Of a DNA stretch of 64,000 bases, positions 8,273-18,000 are shown one piece after another; positions within the stretch are counted from its first letter, which is position 1; every line of letters begins with the position of its first letter. Under the pieces are notes generated by a model, which ran no database searches, was not told the DNA's origin, and saw only the letters and a program-made list of their open reading frames with translations. The DNA comes from DASTQL01 sp035462375 (GTDB lineage: Bacteria; Actinomycetota; Actinomycetes; Jiangellales; Jiangellaceae). A program made the position numbers and the translations under genes. The DNA is taken from assembly GCA_035462375.1 (NCBI GenBank), contig DATHUJ010000109.1, positions 1 through 64,000 of the forward strand, written 5' to 3'.

Positions 8273-9016
8273 TCAGCCGGCCGGGTCACCGCCACCGGCC
8301 ACGGCGAGGGCGTCCCGCAGGGTGAAGGACCTTGCATACAGGGCCTTGCCGACGATGGCGGCCTCGACCCCCAGCGGGACGAGGTCGCGCAGAGCACGCA
8401 GGTCGTCCAGCGTGGCGATGCCACCGCTGGCGACCACCGGGCGGTCCGTGTGGGAGCAGACCTGGCGGAGCAGGTCGAGGTTCGGGCCACCGAGGGTGCC
8501 GTCCTTCGTGACGTCGGTGACCACGTACCGAGCACACCCGTCCCGGTCCAGCCGCTCGAGGACCTCCCAGAGGTCCCCGCCCTCCCTGGTCCAGCCCCGG
8601 GCGGCCAGGGTGCTGCCGCGGACGTCGAGCCCGACAGCGATGCGGTCACCGTGCTCGCCGATCACCTTCGCCGTCCACGGCGGGTCCTCCAGGGCTGCAG
8701 TACCGAGGTTCACCCGCCGGCAGCCGGTCGCCAGTGCGGTCGTGAGGGAGTCGTCGTCACGGATCCCGCCGGAGAGCTCGACGTCGACCTCCAGCCGGCC
8801 GACCACCTCCGCGAGCAGATCCCGGTTGGAGCCACGACCGAACGCCGCGTCGAGGTCGACCAGGTGGATCCACTCGGCCCCCGCCTCCTGCCACGCCAGG
8901 GCCGCCTCCCACGGGTCGCCGTACGAGGTCTCCGACCCCGCCGCTCCCTGCACCAGGCGTACGGCCTGGCCGCCGGCGACGTCGACGGCGGGGAGCAGGA
9001 CCAGGTCGTCGCTCAC
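8273..9016 (-). CDS. priA: bifunctional HisA/TrpF phosphoribosyl isomerase
   Basis: PriA isomerises both ProFAR (histidine) and phosphoribosyl anthranilate (tryptophan) in actinobacteria that lack trpF. The 247-residue barrel starts LLPAVDVAGGQAVRLVQG, followed by GSETSYGDP and WIHLVDLDAAFGRGSNR; this last segment is diagnostic of PriA rather than plain HisA. The catalytic aspartates are in PAVDV (Asp about 11) and VVTDVTKDGTLGGPN (second Asp about 175). The GTG start overlaps the hisH stop by GTGA. Dual function is inferred from family signatures. Confidence 0.93.
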   Translation of the reverse strand: MSDDLVLLPAVDVAGGQAVRLVQGAAGSETSYGDPWEAALAWQEAGAEWIHLVDLDAAFGRGSNRDLLAEVVGRLEVDVELSGGIRDDDSLTTALATGCRRVNLGTAALEDPPWTAKVIGEHGDRIAVGLDVRGSTLAARGWTREGGDLWEVLERLDRDGCARYVVTDVTKDGTLGGPNLDLLRQVCSHTDRPVVASGGIATLDDLRALRDLVPLGVEAAIVGKALYARSFTLRDALAVAGGGDPAG

Positions 9017-9654
9017 GCGAGGCTCCTCAGCCAGTTCTCCAGCACGGTGGCGCCGGCGTCGCCGGACTTCTCGGGGTGGAACTGGGTGGCGGAAAGCGGC
9101 CCGTTCTCCACGGCCGCGAGGAACCGGTCTCCGCCGTGCTCCGCCCAGGTCACGAGGGGCGGGTGGAAGCGGCTCCCGGTCACCGGGAAGTCCCAGCTCC
9201 GAACACCGTACGAGTGCACGAAGTAGAAGCGCTCGCCCTCGATCCCGGCGAAGAGCAGCGTTCCGACGGGCGCCTCGACCACGTTCCAGCCCATGTGTGG
9301 CAGCGGCCGCGCGTGCAGGCGCTCGACGACGCCGGGCCACTCCCCCAGGCCGGTGGACTCCACCCCGTGCTCGACACCGCGGTCGAACAGGATCTGCATG
9401 CCGACGCAGATCCCCAGCACCGGGCGTCCTCCGGCCAGCCGGCGGTCGACCACGACGTCGCCGCGCACGGTCCGCAGGCCGGAGACGCAGGCCTCGAAGG
9501 CGCCGACCCCCGGGACGACGAGGCCGTCGGCCTCCGCGGCAGCCGCCTGGTCCGCCGTCAGTGTCACGTCGGCTCCCACGCGCTCCAGGGCGCGGACCGC
9601 GGAGCGGACGTTGCCGGACCCGTGGTCGAGCACGACGACACGAGCTGCCGCCAT
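9013..9654 (-). CDS. hisH: imidazole glycerol phosphate synthase, glutaminase subunit
   Basis: Class I glutamine amidotransferase that feeds ammonia to HisF. In the 213-residue protein the nucleophile Cys is in PVLGICVGMQILF (Cys about 83), and the catalytic His-x-Glu is in SATQFHPEKSG near residue 195. The oxyanion-hole strand reads VVPGVGAF and the N-terminus is VVVLDHGSGNVRSA. It begins with ATG one base after the hisB stop and ends in a GTGA overlap with priA. Confidence 0.96.
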   Translation of the reverse strand: MAAARVVVLDHGSGNVRSAVRALERVGADVTLTADQAAAAEADGLVVPGVGAFEACVSGLRTVRGDVVVDRRLAGGRPVLGICVGMQILFDRGVEHGVESTGLGEWPGVVERLHARPLPHMGWNVVEAPVGTLLFAGIEGERFYFVHSYGVRSWDFPVTGSRFHPPLVTWAEHGGDRFLAAVENGPLSATQFHPEKSGDAGATVLENWLRSLA

Positions 9655-9655
9655 G

Positions 9656-10255
9656 TCAGAGGGAGCCCTTGGTCGAGGGCACGCCGCTCTCCCGCGGGTC
9701 CACGGCGACGGCGTCGCGGAGGGCCCGCGCCACCGCCTTGAACTGGGCCTCGACCAGGTGGTGCGGGTCGCGACCCGAGAGCACGCGGACGTGCAGGGCG
9801 ATCTCGGCCCGGAACGCCAACGTCTCGAGGACGTGGCGGGTCAGCGACCCCACGTAGTGCCCGCCGATGATCGCGTACTCCTGCCCGGGCGGCTCACCGG
9901 TGTGCACGCAGTACGGGCGACCGGCGACGTCGACGACCGCGTGGACGAGAGCCTCGTCCAGCGGCACGGCGGCGTCCCCGAACCGGCGGATTCCCCGCTT
10001 GTCCCCGAGTGCCTGCTTCAAGGCCAGCCCGAGGACGATCGCGACGTCCTCCACGGTGTGGTGCGCGTCGACCTCGACGTCACCCTCGGCCTCGACCACG
10101 AGGTCGAGCAAGGCGTGCCGGGCCAGGGACTCGAGCATGTGGTCGTAGAAGGGGAGCCCCGTCGAGACCCGGGGCGTCCCGGTGCCGTCGAGGTCGACCT
10201 CGACGACCACCTTGGTCTCCCCCGTTGCGCGCTCGATCCGTGCCGTACGACTCAT
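9656..10255 (-). CDS. hisB: imidazoleglycerol-phosphate dehydratase
   Basis: HisB dehydrates imidazole glycerol phosphate using two manganese ions. This is the monofunctional 199-residue form without the phosphatase domain seen in enterobacteria. The duplicated metal-binding motifs are DAHHTVEDVAI near residue 72 and DPHHLVEAQFKA near residue 167. The N-terminus has the usual RIERATGETKVVVEVDLDG. The ATG overlaps the hisC stop as ATGA; the ORF runs further upstream, but only through hisC-antiphase sequence. Confidence 0.96.
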   Translation of the reverse strand: MSRTARIERATGETKVVVEVDLDGTGTPRVSTGLPFYDHMLESLARHALLDLVVEAEGDVEVDAHHTVEDVAIVLGLALKQALGDKRGIRRFGDAAVPLDEALVHAVVDVAGRPYCVHTGEPPGQEYAIIGGHYVGSLTRHVLETLAFRAEIALHVRVLSGRDPHHLVEAQFKAVARALRDAVAVDPRESGVPSTKGSL

Positions 10256-11328
10256 CCCAGCACCTCCAGCAGGGCGTCGCGGAACGCCTGCATCTCCTCG
10301 GGCGTGCCCACGGACACGCGCAGCCAGCCTTCCGGACCGGTCTCCCGGACCAGGACGCCACGGTCCAGCAGCCCGCGCCACACCTCGTGTCGGTCGGGGA
10401 AGCGGCCCATGATCACGAAGTTGGCGTCGGAGTCGGGCACGTCCAGCCCCAGGTCCCGGAGCCACGTCACGAGACTGTCACGCTCCCGCCGCAGGTCGTC
10501 GACGCGGGCGAGCAGGTCCGCAGCGTGGCTCAGCGCCGCCCGGGCGACCGCCTGGGTGACCGCCGACAGGTGGTACGGGAGGCGGACCACCCGCAGGGCG
10601 TCGACGAATGCCGCCGACGCCGCGAGGTAACCCACCCGGGCCCCGGCGAAGGCGAAGGCCTTGCTCATCGTGCGCGTGACCGCCATTCGGGGCTGGGAGG
10701 AGAGCAACGACAGCGCGCTGGGGGTGCCCTCGCGCCGGAACTCCGCGTAGGCCTCGTCGACCACCACGACACCCGGCGTCACGTCGCAGATCGCCTCGAC
10801 CACGCCGAGCGGGACGGCCGTCCCCGTCGGGTTGTTGGGGGAGGCGAGGAGCACGACCGAGGGCGCCACGGCCCGGACGGCGGCGACCGCCGCATCGGCG
10901 TCGATCGTGAAGTCGCCCCGGCGTGGCACGGTCTGCCATCGGGTCGCCGTGTCGCGGGCGTACTCGGGGTACATGGAATAGGTGGGCGCGAAGGAGAGCG
11001 CCGTCCGCCCGGGGCCGCCGAAGGCCTGCAGCACCTGCAGCATCACCTCGTTGGACCCGTTGGCCGCCCACACCCGCGAGGCGTCGAGTCCGTGCCCGAG
11101 GTAGGCGGCGAGGTCGGCTCGCAGGGCCTCGGCCTCGCGGTCGGGGTAGCGGTTGAGCCCCTCGACCGCCCGGGCCACGGCGGTGGCGCAGTCGGCCACC
11201 AGTGCCGACGACGGCGGGTAGGGGTTCTCGTTGACGTTGAGCCGCACGGGCACGTCGAGCTGCGGCGCCCCGTACGGGGCGATGCCGCGCAGCTCCTCAC
11301 GGAGGGGCAGCTCGTGCGCGCTCGTCAC
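10252..11328 (-). CDS. hisC: histidinol-phosphate aminotransferase
   Basis: PLP-dependent aminotransferase of fold type I, 358 residues, converting imidazole acetol phosphate to histidinol phosphate. Visible are LNVNENPYPPS, the Asn of SPNNPTGT near residue 172, DEAYAEF near 200 and the PLP lysine in RTMSKAFAFAGARVGY (Lys about 228). The arginine of the C-terminal LRVSVGTPEEM binds the carboxylate. The GTG start overlaps the hisD stop as GTGA. Confidence 0.95.
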   Translation of the reverse strand: MTSAHELPLREELRGIAPYGAPQLDVPVRLNVNENPYPPSSALVADCATAVARAVEGLNRYPDREAEALRADLAAYLGHGLDASRVWAANGSNEVMLQVLQAFGGPGRTALSFAPTYSMYPEYARDTATRWQTVPRRGDFTIDADAAVAAVRAVAPSVVLLASPNNPTGTAVPLGVVEAICDVTPGVVVVDEAYAEFRREGTPSALSLLSSQPRMAVTRTMSKAFAFAGARVGYLAASAAFVDALRVVRLPYHLSAVTQAVARAALSHAADLLARVDDLRRERDSLVTWLRDLGLDVPDSDANFVIMGRFPDRHEVWRGLLDRGVLVRETGPEGWLRVSVGTPEEMQAFRDALLEVLG

Positions 11329-12662
11329 GTGAGCGGCCGGTCCGGGAACCGCACCCGGACCGCGGCGCCGTGGGCCGGGAGGTCCTCGGCGTTGGCCAGT
11401 GTGACCACCTGGTCGGCCACGTCGGCCAGAGCGGCGCGGTCGTAGTCCACGACGTGGATCCCGCGCAGGAACGTCTGCACCGACAGCCCCGAGGAGTGGC
11501 ACGCGCAGCCACCGGTCGGCAGCACGTGGTTGGACCCGGCGCTGTAGTCGCCGAGGCTCACCGGAGCGTAGGGACCGACGAAGACCGCCCCGGCGTTGCG
11601 CACCCGCATCGCGACGGCCCGGGCGTCCCTGGTCTGGACCTCCAGGTGCTCGGCGGCGTAGGCGTCCACCACGGCCAGGCCCTGGTCGAGGTCGTCCACC
11701 AGGACGATGCCGGACTGCGCACCGGAGAGCGCGCTGCCGATGCGCTCGACGTGCTTGGTGGCGGCGACCTGGGCGTCGAGCTCGCGCAGCACCGCGTCGG
11801 CCAGCAGCTCGGAGTCGGTGACGAGGACGGCGGCCGCCGTCGGATCGTGCTCGGCCTGGCTGACCAGGTCGGCCGCCACGTGCGCGGGGTCGGCCGTGTC
11901 GTCGGCCAGCACGGCGATCTCGGTCGGTCCGGCCTCGGAGTCGATGCCGATCCGGCCCTTCAGCAGCCGCTTGGCCGCTGCCACGTAGAGGTTGCCGGGG
12001 CCGGTCACCAGGTCGACCGGCTCGCAGGCCACGGAGCCGTCGTCGTCCCGCGCGCCGTACGCGAACATCGCCACCGCCTGCGCGCCGCCCGCAGCATGGA
12101 CCTCGTCGACGCCGAGCAGCGCGCAGGCGGCCAGGACGGTCGGGTGTGGCAGGCCGCCGTGGTCGCGCTGCGGCGGGCTGGCCACGGCGAGGCTGCCGAC
12201 CCCGGCCACCTGGGCCGGCACGACGTTCATCACCACGCTGCTGGGGTAGACGGCGAGGCCACCGGGCACGTACAGGCCCACCCGGGACACCGGCAGCCAG
12301 CGCTGCGTGACGGACCCACCGGGGACGAGGTCGGTCGTGTGGTCGCTGCGCTGTTGCGCCTCGTGGACGGTGCGCACCCGCCGCACCGACTCTTCCAGCG
12401 CGTCCCGTACGGCCGGGTCGAGCGATGCCAGCGCCTCGCCGAGCGCGGACGCCGGCACCCGGAGATCGGTGAGCTGGACGCCGTCGAACCGCGCCGCGTA
12501 GTCGCGCAAGGCCGCCACACCGCGCTCCCGGACGTCGTCGCAGATCGGGCGGACGACGGCGAGGGCGGACTCGACGTCCTGCGGTGCTCGCGGGACCAGC
12601 GCCCGGTAGTCGAGGGTCTCGCCGCGTGCGAGACGGCCCCGCAGGTCGATGCGGCGGATCAC
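11325..12662 (-). CDS. hisD: histidinol dehydrogenase
   Basis: NAD- and zinc-dependent enzyme of 445 residues that oxidises histidinol to histidine, the last step. It carries YVPGGLAVYPSSVVMN, the LVTGPGNLYVAAAKR loop, SEAGPTEIAVLAD, QAEHDPTA (catalytic Glu-His pair) and the C-terminal GCACHSSGLSV region. It is the first gene of the his operon. A TAGACT hexamer sits exactly 7 nt before the GTG, so the operon mRNA is probably leaderless. That argues against a classical his attenuator in front of hisD; none is seen. Confidence 0.96.
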   Translation of the reverse strand: MIRRIDLRGRLARGETLDYRALVPRAPQDVESALAVVRPICDDVRERGVAALRDYAARFDGVQLTDLRVPASALGEALASLDPAVRDALEESVRRVRTVHEAQQRSDHTTDLVPGGSVTQRWLPVSRVGLYVPGGLAVYPSSVVMNVVPAQVAGVGSLAVASPPQRDHGGLPHPTVLAACALLGVDEVHAAGGAQAVAMFAYGARDDDGSVACEPVDLVTGPGNLYVAAAKRLLKGRIGIDSEAGPTEIAVLADDTADPAHVAADLVSQAEHDPTAAAVLVTDSELLADAVLRELDAQVAATKHVERIGSALSGAQSGIVLVDDLDQGLAVVDAYAAEHLEVQTRDARAVAMRVRNAGAVFVGPYAPVSLGDYSAGSNHVLPTGGCACHSSGLSVQTFLRGIHVVDYDRAALADVADQVVTLANAEDLPAHGAAVRVRFPDRPLT

Positions 12663-12669
12663 GCCGACG

Positions 12670-12675
12670 AGTCTA
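12670..12675 (-). promoter_or_regulatory. -10 element of the his operon
   Basis: On the minus strand TAGACT ends 7 nt before the hisD GTG. It is divergent from the TACGCT element at 12739-12744, and the two promoters share an 89-bp intergenic region. Confidence 0.55.
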
Positions 12676-12738
12676 GGCGCCGTCGCAGGCGTCCCGGCGG
12701 TGCCGCCCGCATGGCGAGCAACGGCTGCCGGACCCATC

Positions 12739-12744
12739 TACGCT
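12739..12744 (+). promoter_or_regulatory. -10 element, leaderless start of the Lon-N-domain gene
   Basis: TACGCT followed by 7 nt and then the ATG at 12752, with no ribosome-binding site between. No clear -35 is seen. Confidence 0.5.
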
Positions 12745-12751
12745 CGACGGT

Positions 12752-13405
12752 ATGGAGTTGCCGCTGTTCCCACTGGGCACGGTGCTCTACCCCGGTCTCG
12801 TGCTCCCCCTGCACGTCTTCGAGGAGCGCTATCGCGTGATGGTGCGCGAGCTCCTGGCGGCCGAGGACGACCGCGGCTTCGGTGTCGTGGCGATCCGGGC
12901 CGGCCACGAGGTGGGAGCCGACTCTGTGGGCGCCATGTACGACGTGGGGTGCAGTGCCGACATCCGTCAGGTGACGCCGTACGACGACGGCCGCTACGAC
13001 CTGCTGGCCACCGGCGGCCGACGCTTCCGACTGCACGCGGTGAGCACGCATCGGCCCTACCTCGTCGGTGAGGTGGAGTGGTTGGACGAGGAGCTCGGCG
13101 AGGACGTGACCGTGCTGGCCGCCGCGGCTGCACACGCCTTCCGGGGCTACCAGCGGCTGGTCGCAGGGCAGGACCCCGGAACCGACCAGGAGCTGCCCGG
13201 CGACCCGGTCGTGCTCTCGTACCTGATCTCGGCTGCCGTGGTCCTCGACGTCGCCGACAAGCACCGGCTGCTCGCGGCGCCGGACGCCGCCGGCCGGCTC
13301 CGGCTCGTGCGCGGACTGCTGCGGCGGGAGACCGAGCTGCTGCGGACCCTGCGGGCGCTCCCCGCGGTGGACCTCCTCCGCGGCGCAGCCATCAGCCCCA
13401 GCTGA
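12752..13405 (+). CDS. LON substrate-binding-domain protein
   Basis: A 217-residue stand-alone Lon N-terminal (PUA-like) domain, without ATPase or protease parts. The start MELPLFPLGTVLYPGLVLPL and HVFEERYRVMVRELL are typical of the family. GRYDLLATGGRRFRLHAV in the middle and a helical C-terminal half with LISAAVVLDVADKHRLL follow. Such proteins occur in most actinobacteria; their partner is unknown. It is divergent from hisD and followed 18 bp later by ybaK. Confidence 0.85.
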   Translation: MELPLFPLGTVLYPGLVLPLHVFEERYRVMVRELLAAEDDRGFGVVAIRAGHEVGADSVGAMYDVGCSADIRQVTPYDDGRYDLLATGGRRFRLHAVSTHRPYLVGEVEWLDEELGEDVTVLAAAAAHAFRGYQRLVAGQDPGTDQELPGDPVVLSYLISAAVVLDVADKHRLLAAPDAAGRLRLVRGLLRRETELLRTLRALPAVDLLRGAAISPS

Positions 13406-13423
13406 GCCGGGCAGGATCGCCCG

Positions 13424-13945
13424 GTGACCAGTAACAGGCGGCGGGGTTCGCGGGGCCGGTCCCATGGCGCGGTCGGAACCCCGGCCACCGCCGTGCTCGC
13501 CCGGTCCGGCGTGCCCCATGCGCTCCACCCGTACCAGCACGACCCTTCCGCCGCCTCGTACGGGCTGGAGGCGGCCGAGGTCCTGGGGGTCGAGCCGGCG
13601 AGGGTCTTCAAGACGTTGCTGGCCGATGTCGAGGGTCGGACGGTCGTCGCGGTCGTCCCCGTGAGCGGCACCCTCGACCTCAAGGCCCTCGCCGCCGCGG
13701 TCGGCGGCAAGCGGGCCGCCATGGCCGACGCCGCGGTGGCCGAGCGGCTGACCGGGTACGTGCGCGGTGGGATCAGCCCGCTGGGCCAGCGCCGGCGGCT
13801 GCCCACCGTCGTCGACGAGACCGCGCTCGGCTTCGCCACGGTGTTCGTGTCCGGGGGCCGGCGGGGGCTCGACGTCGAGCTGGCGCCCGGCGACCTGGTC
13901 CAGCTGACGTCCGCCACGACGGCGCCCATCGGCCGGCCCGACTGA
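13424..13945 (+). CDS. ybaK: Cys-tRNA(Pro)/aminoacyl-tRNA deacylase, YbaK type
   Basis: A 173-residue editing-domain protein that removes wrongly attached amino acids, mainly Cys from tRNA(Pro), in trans. Family features are GTPATAVLARSGVPHALHPY, YGLEAAEVLGVEPARVFKTL (with the conserved Lys), VAVVPVSGTLDLKALA, KRAAMAD, GYVRGGISPLGQRRRLPTVVD and the C-terminal SGGRRGLDVELAP. The GTG start follows the previous gene by 18 bp with no good ribosome site. A weak CAGGAT hexamer lies 6 nt upstream. A second, shorter member of the superfamily lies at 57886. Confidence 0.88.
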   Translation: MTSNRRRGSRGRSHGAVGTPATAVLARSGVPHALHPYQHDPSAASYGLEAAEVLGVEPARVFKTLLADVEGRTVVAVVPVSGTLDLKALAAAVGGKRAAMADAAVAERLTGYVRGGISPLGQRRRLPTVVDETALGFATVFVSGGRRGLDVELAPGDLVQLTSATTAPIGRPD

Positions 13946-14008
13946 GGACTCCTGCCCAGGGCCGTTCGGCCGGTGACGAGCGCAACCCATCGGCTAGATC
14001 CTCGGCGT

Positions 14009-14344
14009 ATGGAGACGGAACTGGACACCCTGCAGATCGACCTCGAGGACGCGGGCGGGAGGTCGTGGTGGACCGGCCTGGCCGCCACCCTGACGTCGCA
14101 GCACGGGAGCGCGACCCTGCGCTTCGTGGGGCGGGTCCAGGGCGAGCGCCGCTACACCGGTCCGACGTTCGTCTCGCCCAGGACCCTCGGGGACCTCCCG
14201 CCGCAGGAGGAGTGGGCACCGGACATGGCACAGAGCCTCGCCGAGCTTCGTCGCGAGATCTCCGCCGACGACTGGGTCGAGGCTGGTCGGGGGCCTGAGC
14301 CCTGGGCCTTCCGGTACGAGCGCCCTGGCCGCAACGTCTCGTGA
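14009..14344 (+). CDS. hypothetical protein, 111 residues
   Basis: Not recognised. It is acidic and Trp-rich, begins METELDTLQIDLEDAGGRSW, has no signal peptide or membrane segment, and is probably a small soluble alpha/beta protein. Support for a real gene comes from balanced amino-acid use and from a TAGATC hexamer 8 nt before the ATG, the same leaderless layout as its neighbours. It ends 38 bp from the convergent DUF2567 gene. Confidence 0.6.
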   Translation: METELDTLQIDLEDAGGRSWWTGLAATLTSQHGSATLRFVGRVQGERRYTGPTFVSPRTLGDLPPQEEWAPDMAQSLAELRREISADDWVEAGRGPEPWAFRYERPGRNVS

Positions 14345-14381
14345 TCCGCTCCCGACGAGGATCCGGCGTCGGCTGACCGGC

Positions 14382-15047
14382 TCAGGGCGTCTGGCCGGGT
14401 CCGACGTCCGACCGGGTCGGCTCTCCTGGTGCTCGGTCGAGGCCGCGGGAGGGCGGGTCGAGGCTGCGGGAGAGCATCTCGGCGGGGGGGTGGGCGTCGG
14501 GCGAGGGTGCGGTGCCCAGCGTCACCGGTTCGCGGTCGTCCAGCCAGGCACTGACCCCGAGAACGCCCACCAGCGCGGCGATCGGCCAGGCGAGCAGGAC
14601 CCCGTAGGCCTCGATGCCCAGGTCGAGCGGGAGCGTGCCGCCCTCCTCGAGCCCGACCGCTCTGGCCTCGACAGTCTCGGGTCCGAGGACGACGCCGACC
14701 CGCCAGGCGACCACGGACCCCAGGACCCCGGTCGCCGCGACGGCCACCACCGTGACGACCGGGTGCCCGCGGTGCCGAGCGAAGAGTGCGCCACCGAGCA
14801 GCAGGCCGGTGGCCGAACCGACCACCATGAACCACGCGTCGTAGCTGAAGACCCCCGACGCGGCGGCCGTCCCCAGGCGCGGCTCACCGTCGTCGCCGAC
14901 GCTGACGCTCACCTCGGGGACGAGCAGGTACCAGGCCACCCCGGCGAGCACACCGGCGACGAGGGCCATGACCAGGCACTCGACGACGACCCGGCGTGGA
15001 CCGGGCACCCGCCGCGGCTCCCGATGTCCGTGACGGTGCCTGCTCAC
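14382..15047 (-). CDS. DUF2567-like four-helix membrane protein
   Basis: A 221-residue membrane protein with a basic N-terminus (SRHRHGHREPRRVPGPRR) and about four transmembrane helices: residues 21-42, 68-88, 95-117 and 145-168. A Pro/Asp-rich cytoplasmic tail follows. Its length, topology and YDAWFMVVG segment after the first extracytoplasmic loop resemble actinobacterial DUF2567. Function unknown. The GTG start lies 19 bp after the dnaE1 stop, so it is probably the tail of the dnaE1 transcript. Confidence 0.65.
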   Translation of the reverse strand: MSRHRHGHREPRRVPGPRRVVVECLVMALVAGVLAGVAWYLLVPEVSVSVGDDGEPRLGTAAASGVFSYDAWFMVVGSATGLLLGGALFARHRGHPVVTVVAVAATGVLGSVVAWRVGVVLGPETVEARAVGLEEGGTLPLDLGIEAYGVLLAWPIAALVGVLGVSAWLDDREPVTLGTAPSPDAHPPAEMLSRSLDPPSRGLDRAPGEPTRSDVGPGQTP

Positions 15048-15066
15048 CGGTGCCGACCGGGGATGG

Positions 15067-18000
15067 TCAGCCCAGGCATGCGGGGCCGAGCAGGGCCTTG
15101 AGGTCGCCCATCAGCGCAGTCGACGGGGTGACCCGGAGCGAGTCGTCGAGCCGCATGAGCGTGGTACGGCCGGTGCCGGTGAGGCGGAGGTGGACCTCGG
15201 TGACGCCCGGGTGCGTCCGTAGGACCTCCTTGAGCCTCTCGACCAGCGGCGGGGTGCACCGGATCGTGGGGAGGTTGACCACCACCGGGCCGGACGCGGC
15301 CACGGTGACGTCGGGCAGCGTCAGCTCGGCGGCGATCACCTGTGGCGAGTCGTCGCGCCGGTCGAGCCGGCCACGTACGACGACGACGGCGTCCTCGACC
15401 AGCTGCAGGGCGTAGAGCTGGTAGGTCGCCGGGAAGAACATGACCTCGACCGCTCCCTCGAGGTCCTCGACGGTCGCGATGGCCCAGGTGTCGCCGCGCT
15501 TGGTCACCTTGCGCTGGAGACCGGTGATCAGGCCGCCGATGATCACCGTCGTGCCGGGGGGGCACTCCTCGGAGTCGGCGAGCGAGGCGACCGACCTGTC
15601 CACGGCGCGCGAGAGCACGTGCTCGATGCCCATGAGCGGGTGGTCGGAGACGTAGAGGCCGAGCATCTCCCGCTCGTAGCCGAGCTTGACCTGCTTGTCC
15701 CACTCGGAGCCCTCCGGGACGGCCACCGTGAACCGCTCCGCCTCGGCGTCGCCCCCGCCGCCGAAGAGGTCGAACTGCCCGATCGCCTCGTTGCGCTTGA
15801 TGCCCACCACGGCGTCCACGGCGTCCTCGTGGACCGCGAGCAGGGAGCGCCGCGAGTAGCCGAGCGAGTCGAAGGCTCCTGCCTTGACCAGCGACTCGAC
15901 GACCCGCTTGTTGCACACGATCGCCGGCACCTTGTCCATGAAGTCTGGAAAGTCGGTGTAGCGACCCTTGTCGCGCCGGGCGGCCACGACGCCGTCCACG
16001 ACGTTGCCGCCCACGTTGCGGATCGCGGCGAGGCCGAAGCGGATGTCGGTGCCGACCGGCGTGAAGTCTCCCTCGGACTCGTTGACGTCGGGAGGGAGGA
16101 CCTTGATGCCCATCCGGCGGCACTCGTTGAGGTAGAGCGCGGTCTTGTCCTTGTCGTCGCGCACGCTGGTCAGCAGGGCGGCCATGTACTCGGCGGGGTA
16201 GTTGGCCTTGAGGAAGGCGGTCCAGTAGGACACCAGGCCGTAGGCGGCGCTGTGCGCCTTGTTGAACGCGTAGTCGGAGAAGGGCACCAGGGTGTCCCAG
16301 AGCACCTTGATCGCCGCGGCGGAGAAGCCGTTGGCCTGCATGCCGGCCTGGAAGCCGACGTACTCGGCGTCGAGGACCTCACGCTTCTTCTTGCCCATCG
16401 CCCGGCGGAGCAGGTCGGCCTTGCCCAGCGTGTAGCCCGCCAGCTGCTGGGCGATCTCCATGACCTGCTCCTGGTAGACGATCAGGCCGTAGGTCGTGCC
16501 CAGGATGGGCTCGAGGGCGCCGGCCAGCTCGTCGTGCAGGTAGGTGACCTCCTGCTGCTTGTTCTTGCGCAGCGCGTAGTTGGTGTGCGAGTTGGCTCCC
16601 ATCGGCCCCGGCCGGTACAGCGCGCCGACCGCGGAGATGTCCTCGAAGTTGTCCGGCTTCATCAGGCGCAGCAGGGACCGCATCGGGCCACCGTCGAACT
16701 GGAAGACGCCCAGCGTGTCGCCCCGCCCCAACATCTCGTACGTGGCCGGGTCGTCCAGCGCCAGCGCCTCGAGGTCGACGGGGTCCTTGCCGTTGCGCAC
16801 GATGTTGGTCAGGGCGTCGTCGAGGACCGTGAGGTTGCGCAGCCCCAGGAAGTCCATCTTGACCATGCCGAGCGTCTCGCAGGTCGGGTAGTCGAACTGC
16901 GTGATGATCGCGCCGTCCTGCTCGCGCTTCATGATCGGGATGTGGTCGATGAGCGGCTCGGAGGACATGATCACCCCGGCGGCGTGGACCCCCCACTGGC
17001 GCTTGAGGTTCTCGAGCCCCTTGGCGGTGTCGACCACCTTGCGCACGTCGGGATCCGACTCGTAGAGCGAGCGCAGCTCACCGGCCTCGGAGTAGCGCTT
17101 GTGCGCGCTGTCGAACACCCCGGTGAGCGGGATGTCCTTGCCCATCACCGACGGCGGCATCGCCTTGGTGATCCGCTCCCCCATGGCGAAGGGGTAACCA
17201 AGCACCCGCGAGGCGTCCTTCACCGCCTGCTTGGCCTTGATGGTGCCGTACGTGACGATCATCGCGACGCGGTCGTCGCCGTACGTGTCGCTGACGTAGC
17301 GGATCACCTCACCCCGCCTGCGCTCGTCGAAGTCGACGTCGAAGTCGGGCATCGACATACGCTCGGGGTTGAGGAAGCGCTCGAAGATCAGTCCGTGCCG
17401 GAGCGGGTCGAGGTCGGTGATGCCCATCGCGTACGCGGCCATGGAGCCCGCCCCCGAGCCGCGCCCGGGCCCGACCCGGATCCCGTTGCGCTTGGCCCAG
17501 TTGATGAAGTCGGCGACGACGAGGAAGTAGCCGGCGTAGCCCTTGCCGACGATGACCTCCGTCTCGTACGAGGCCTGTCGGCGGACCCGGTCGGGGACCC
17601 CGGTCGGGAACCGCCGGTGGAGCCCGTGCTCGACCTCCTTGACGAACCACGAGGTCTCGTCCTCGCCCTCCGGCACGGGGAAGCGTGGCATGTACGCGCC
17701 GGGCGCCTCGACGAAGCCGACCTCGCACCGATCGGCGATCGCGAGGGTGTTGTCGCAGGCCTCGGGCAGCTCGGTCCACAGCGTCCGCATCTCCGCGGCC
17801 GACTTGAGGTAGAAGTCGTCGGCGTCGAACTTGAAGCGGTTCGGGTCGGCGAGGGTGGAGCCGGACTGGACGCACAGCAGGACGGCGTGCGCCTCGTGGT
17901 CGCCGCGGTGGGTGTAGTGCAGGTCGTTGGTGGCGACGAGCGGCAGTCCGAGGTCGCGGGCCAGGCGCAGGAGGTCGGCCCGGACCCGGCGCTCGATACC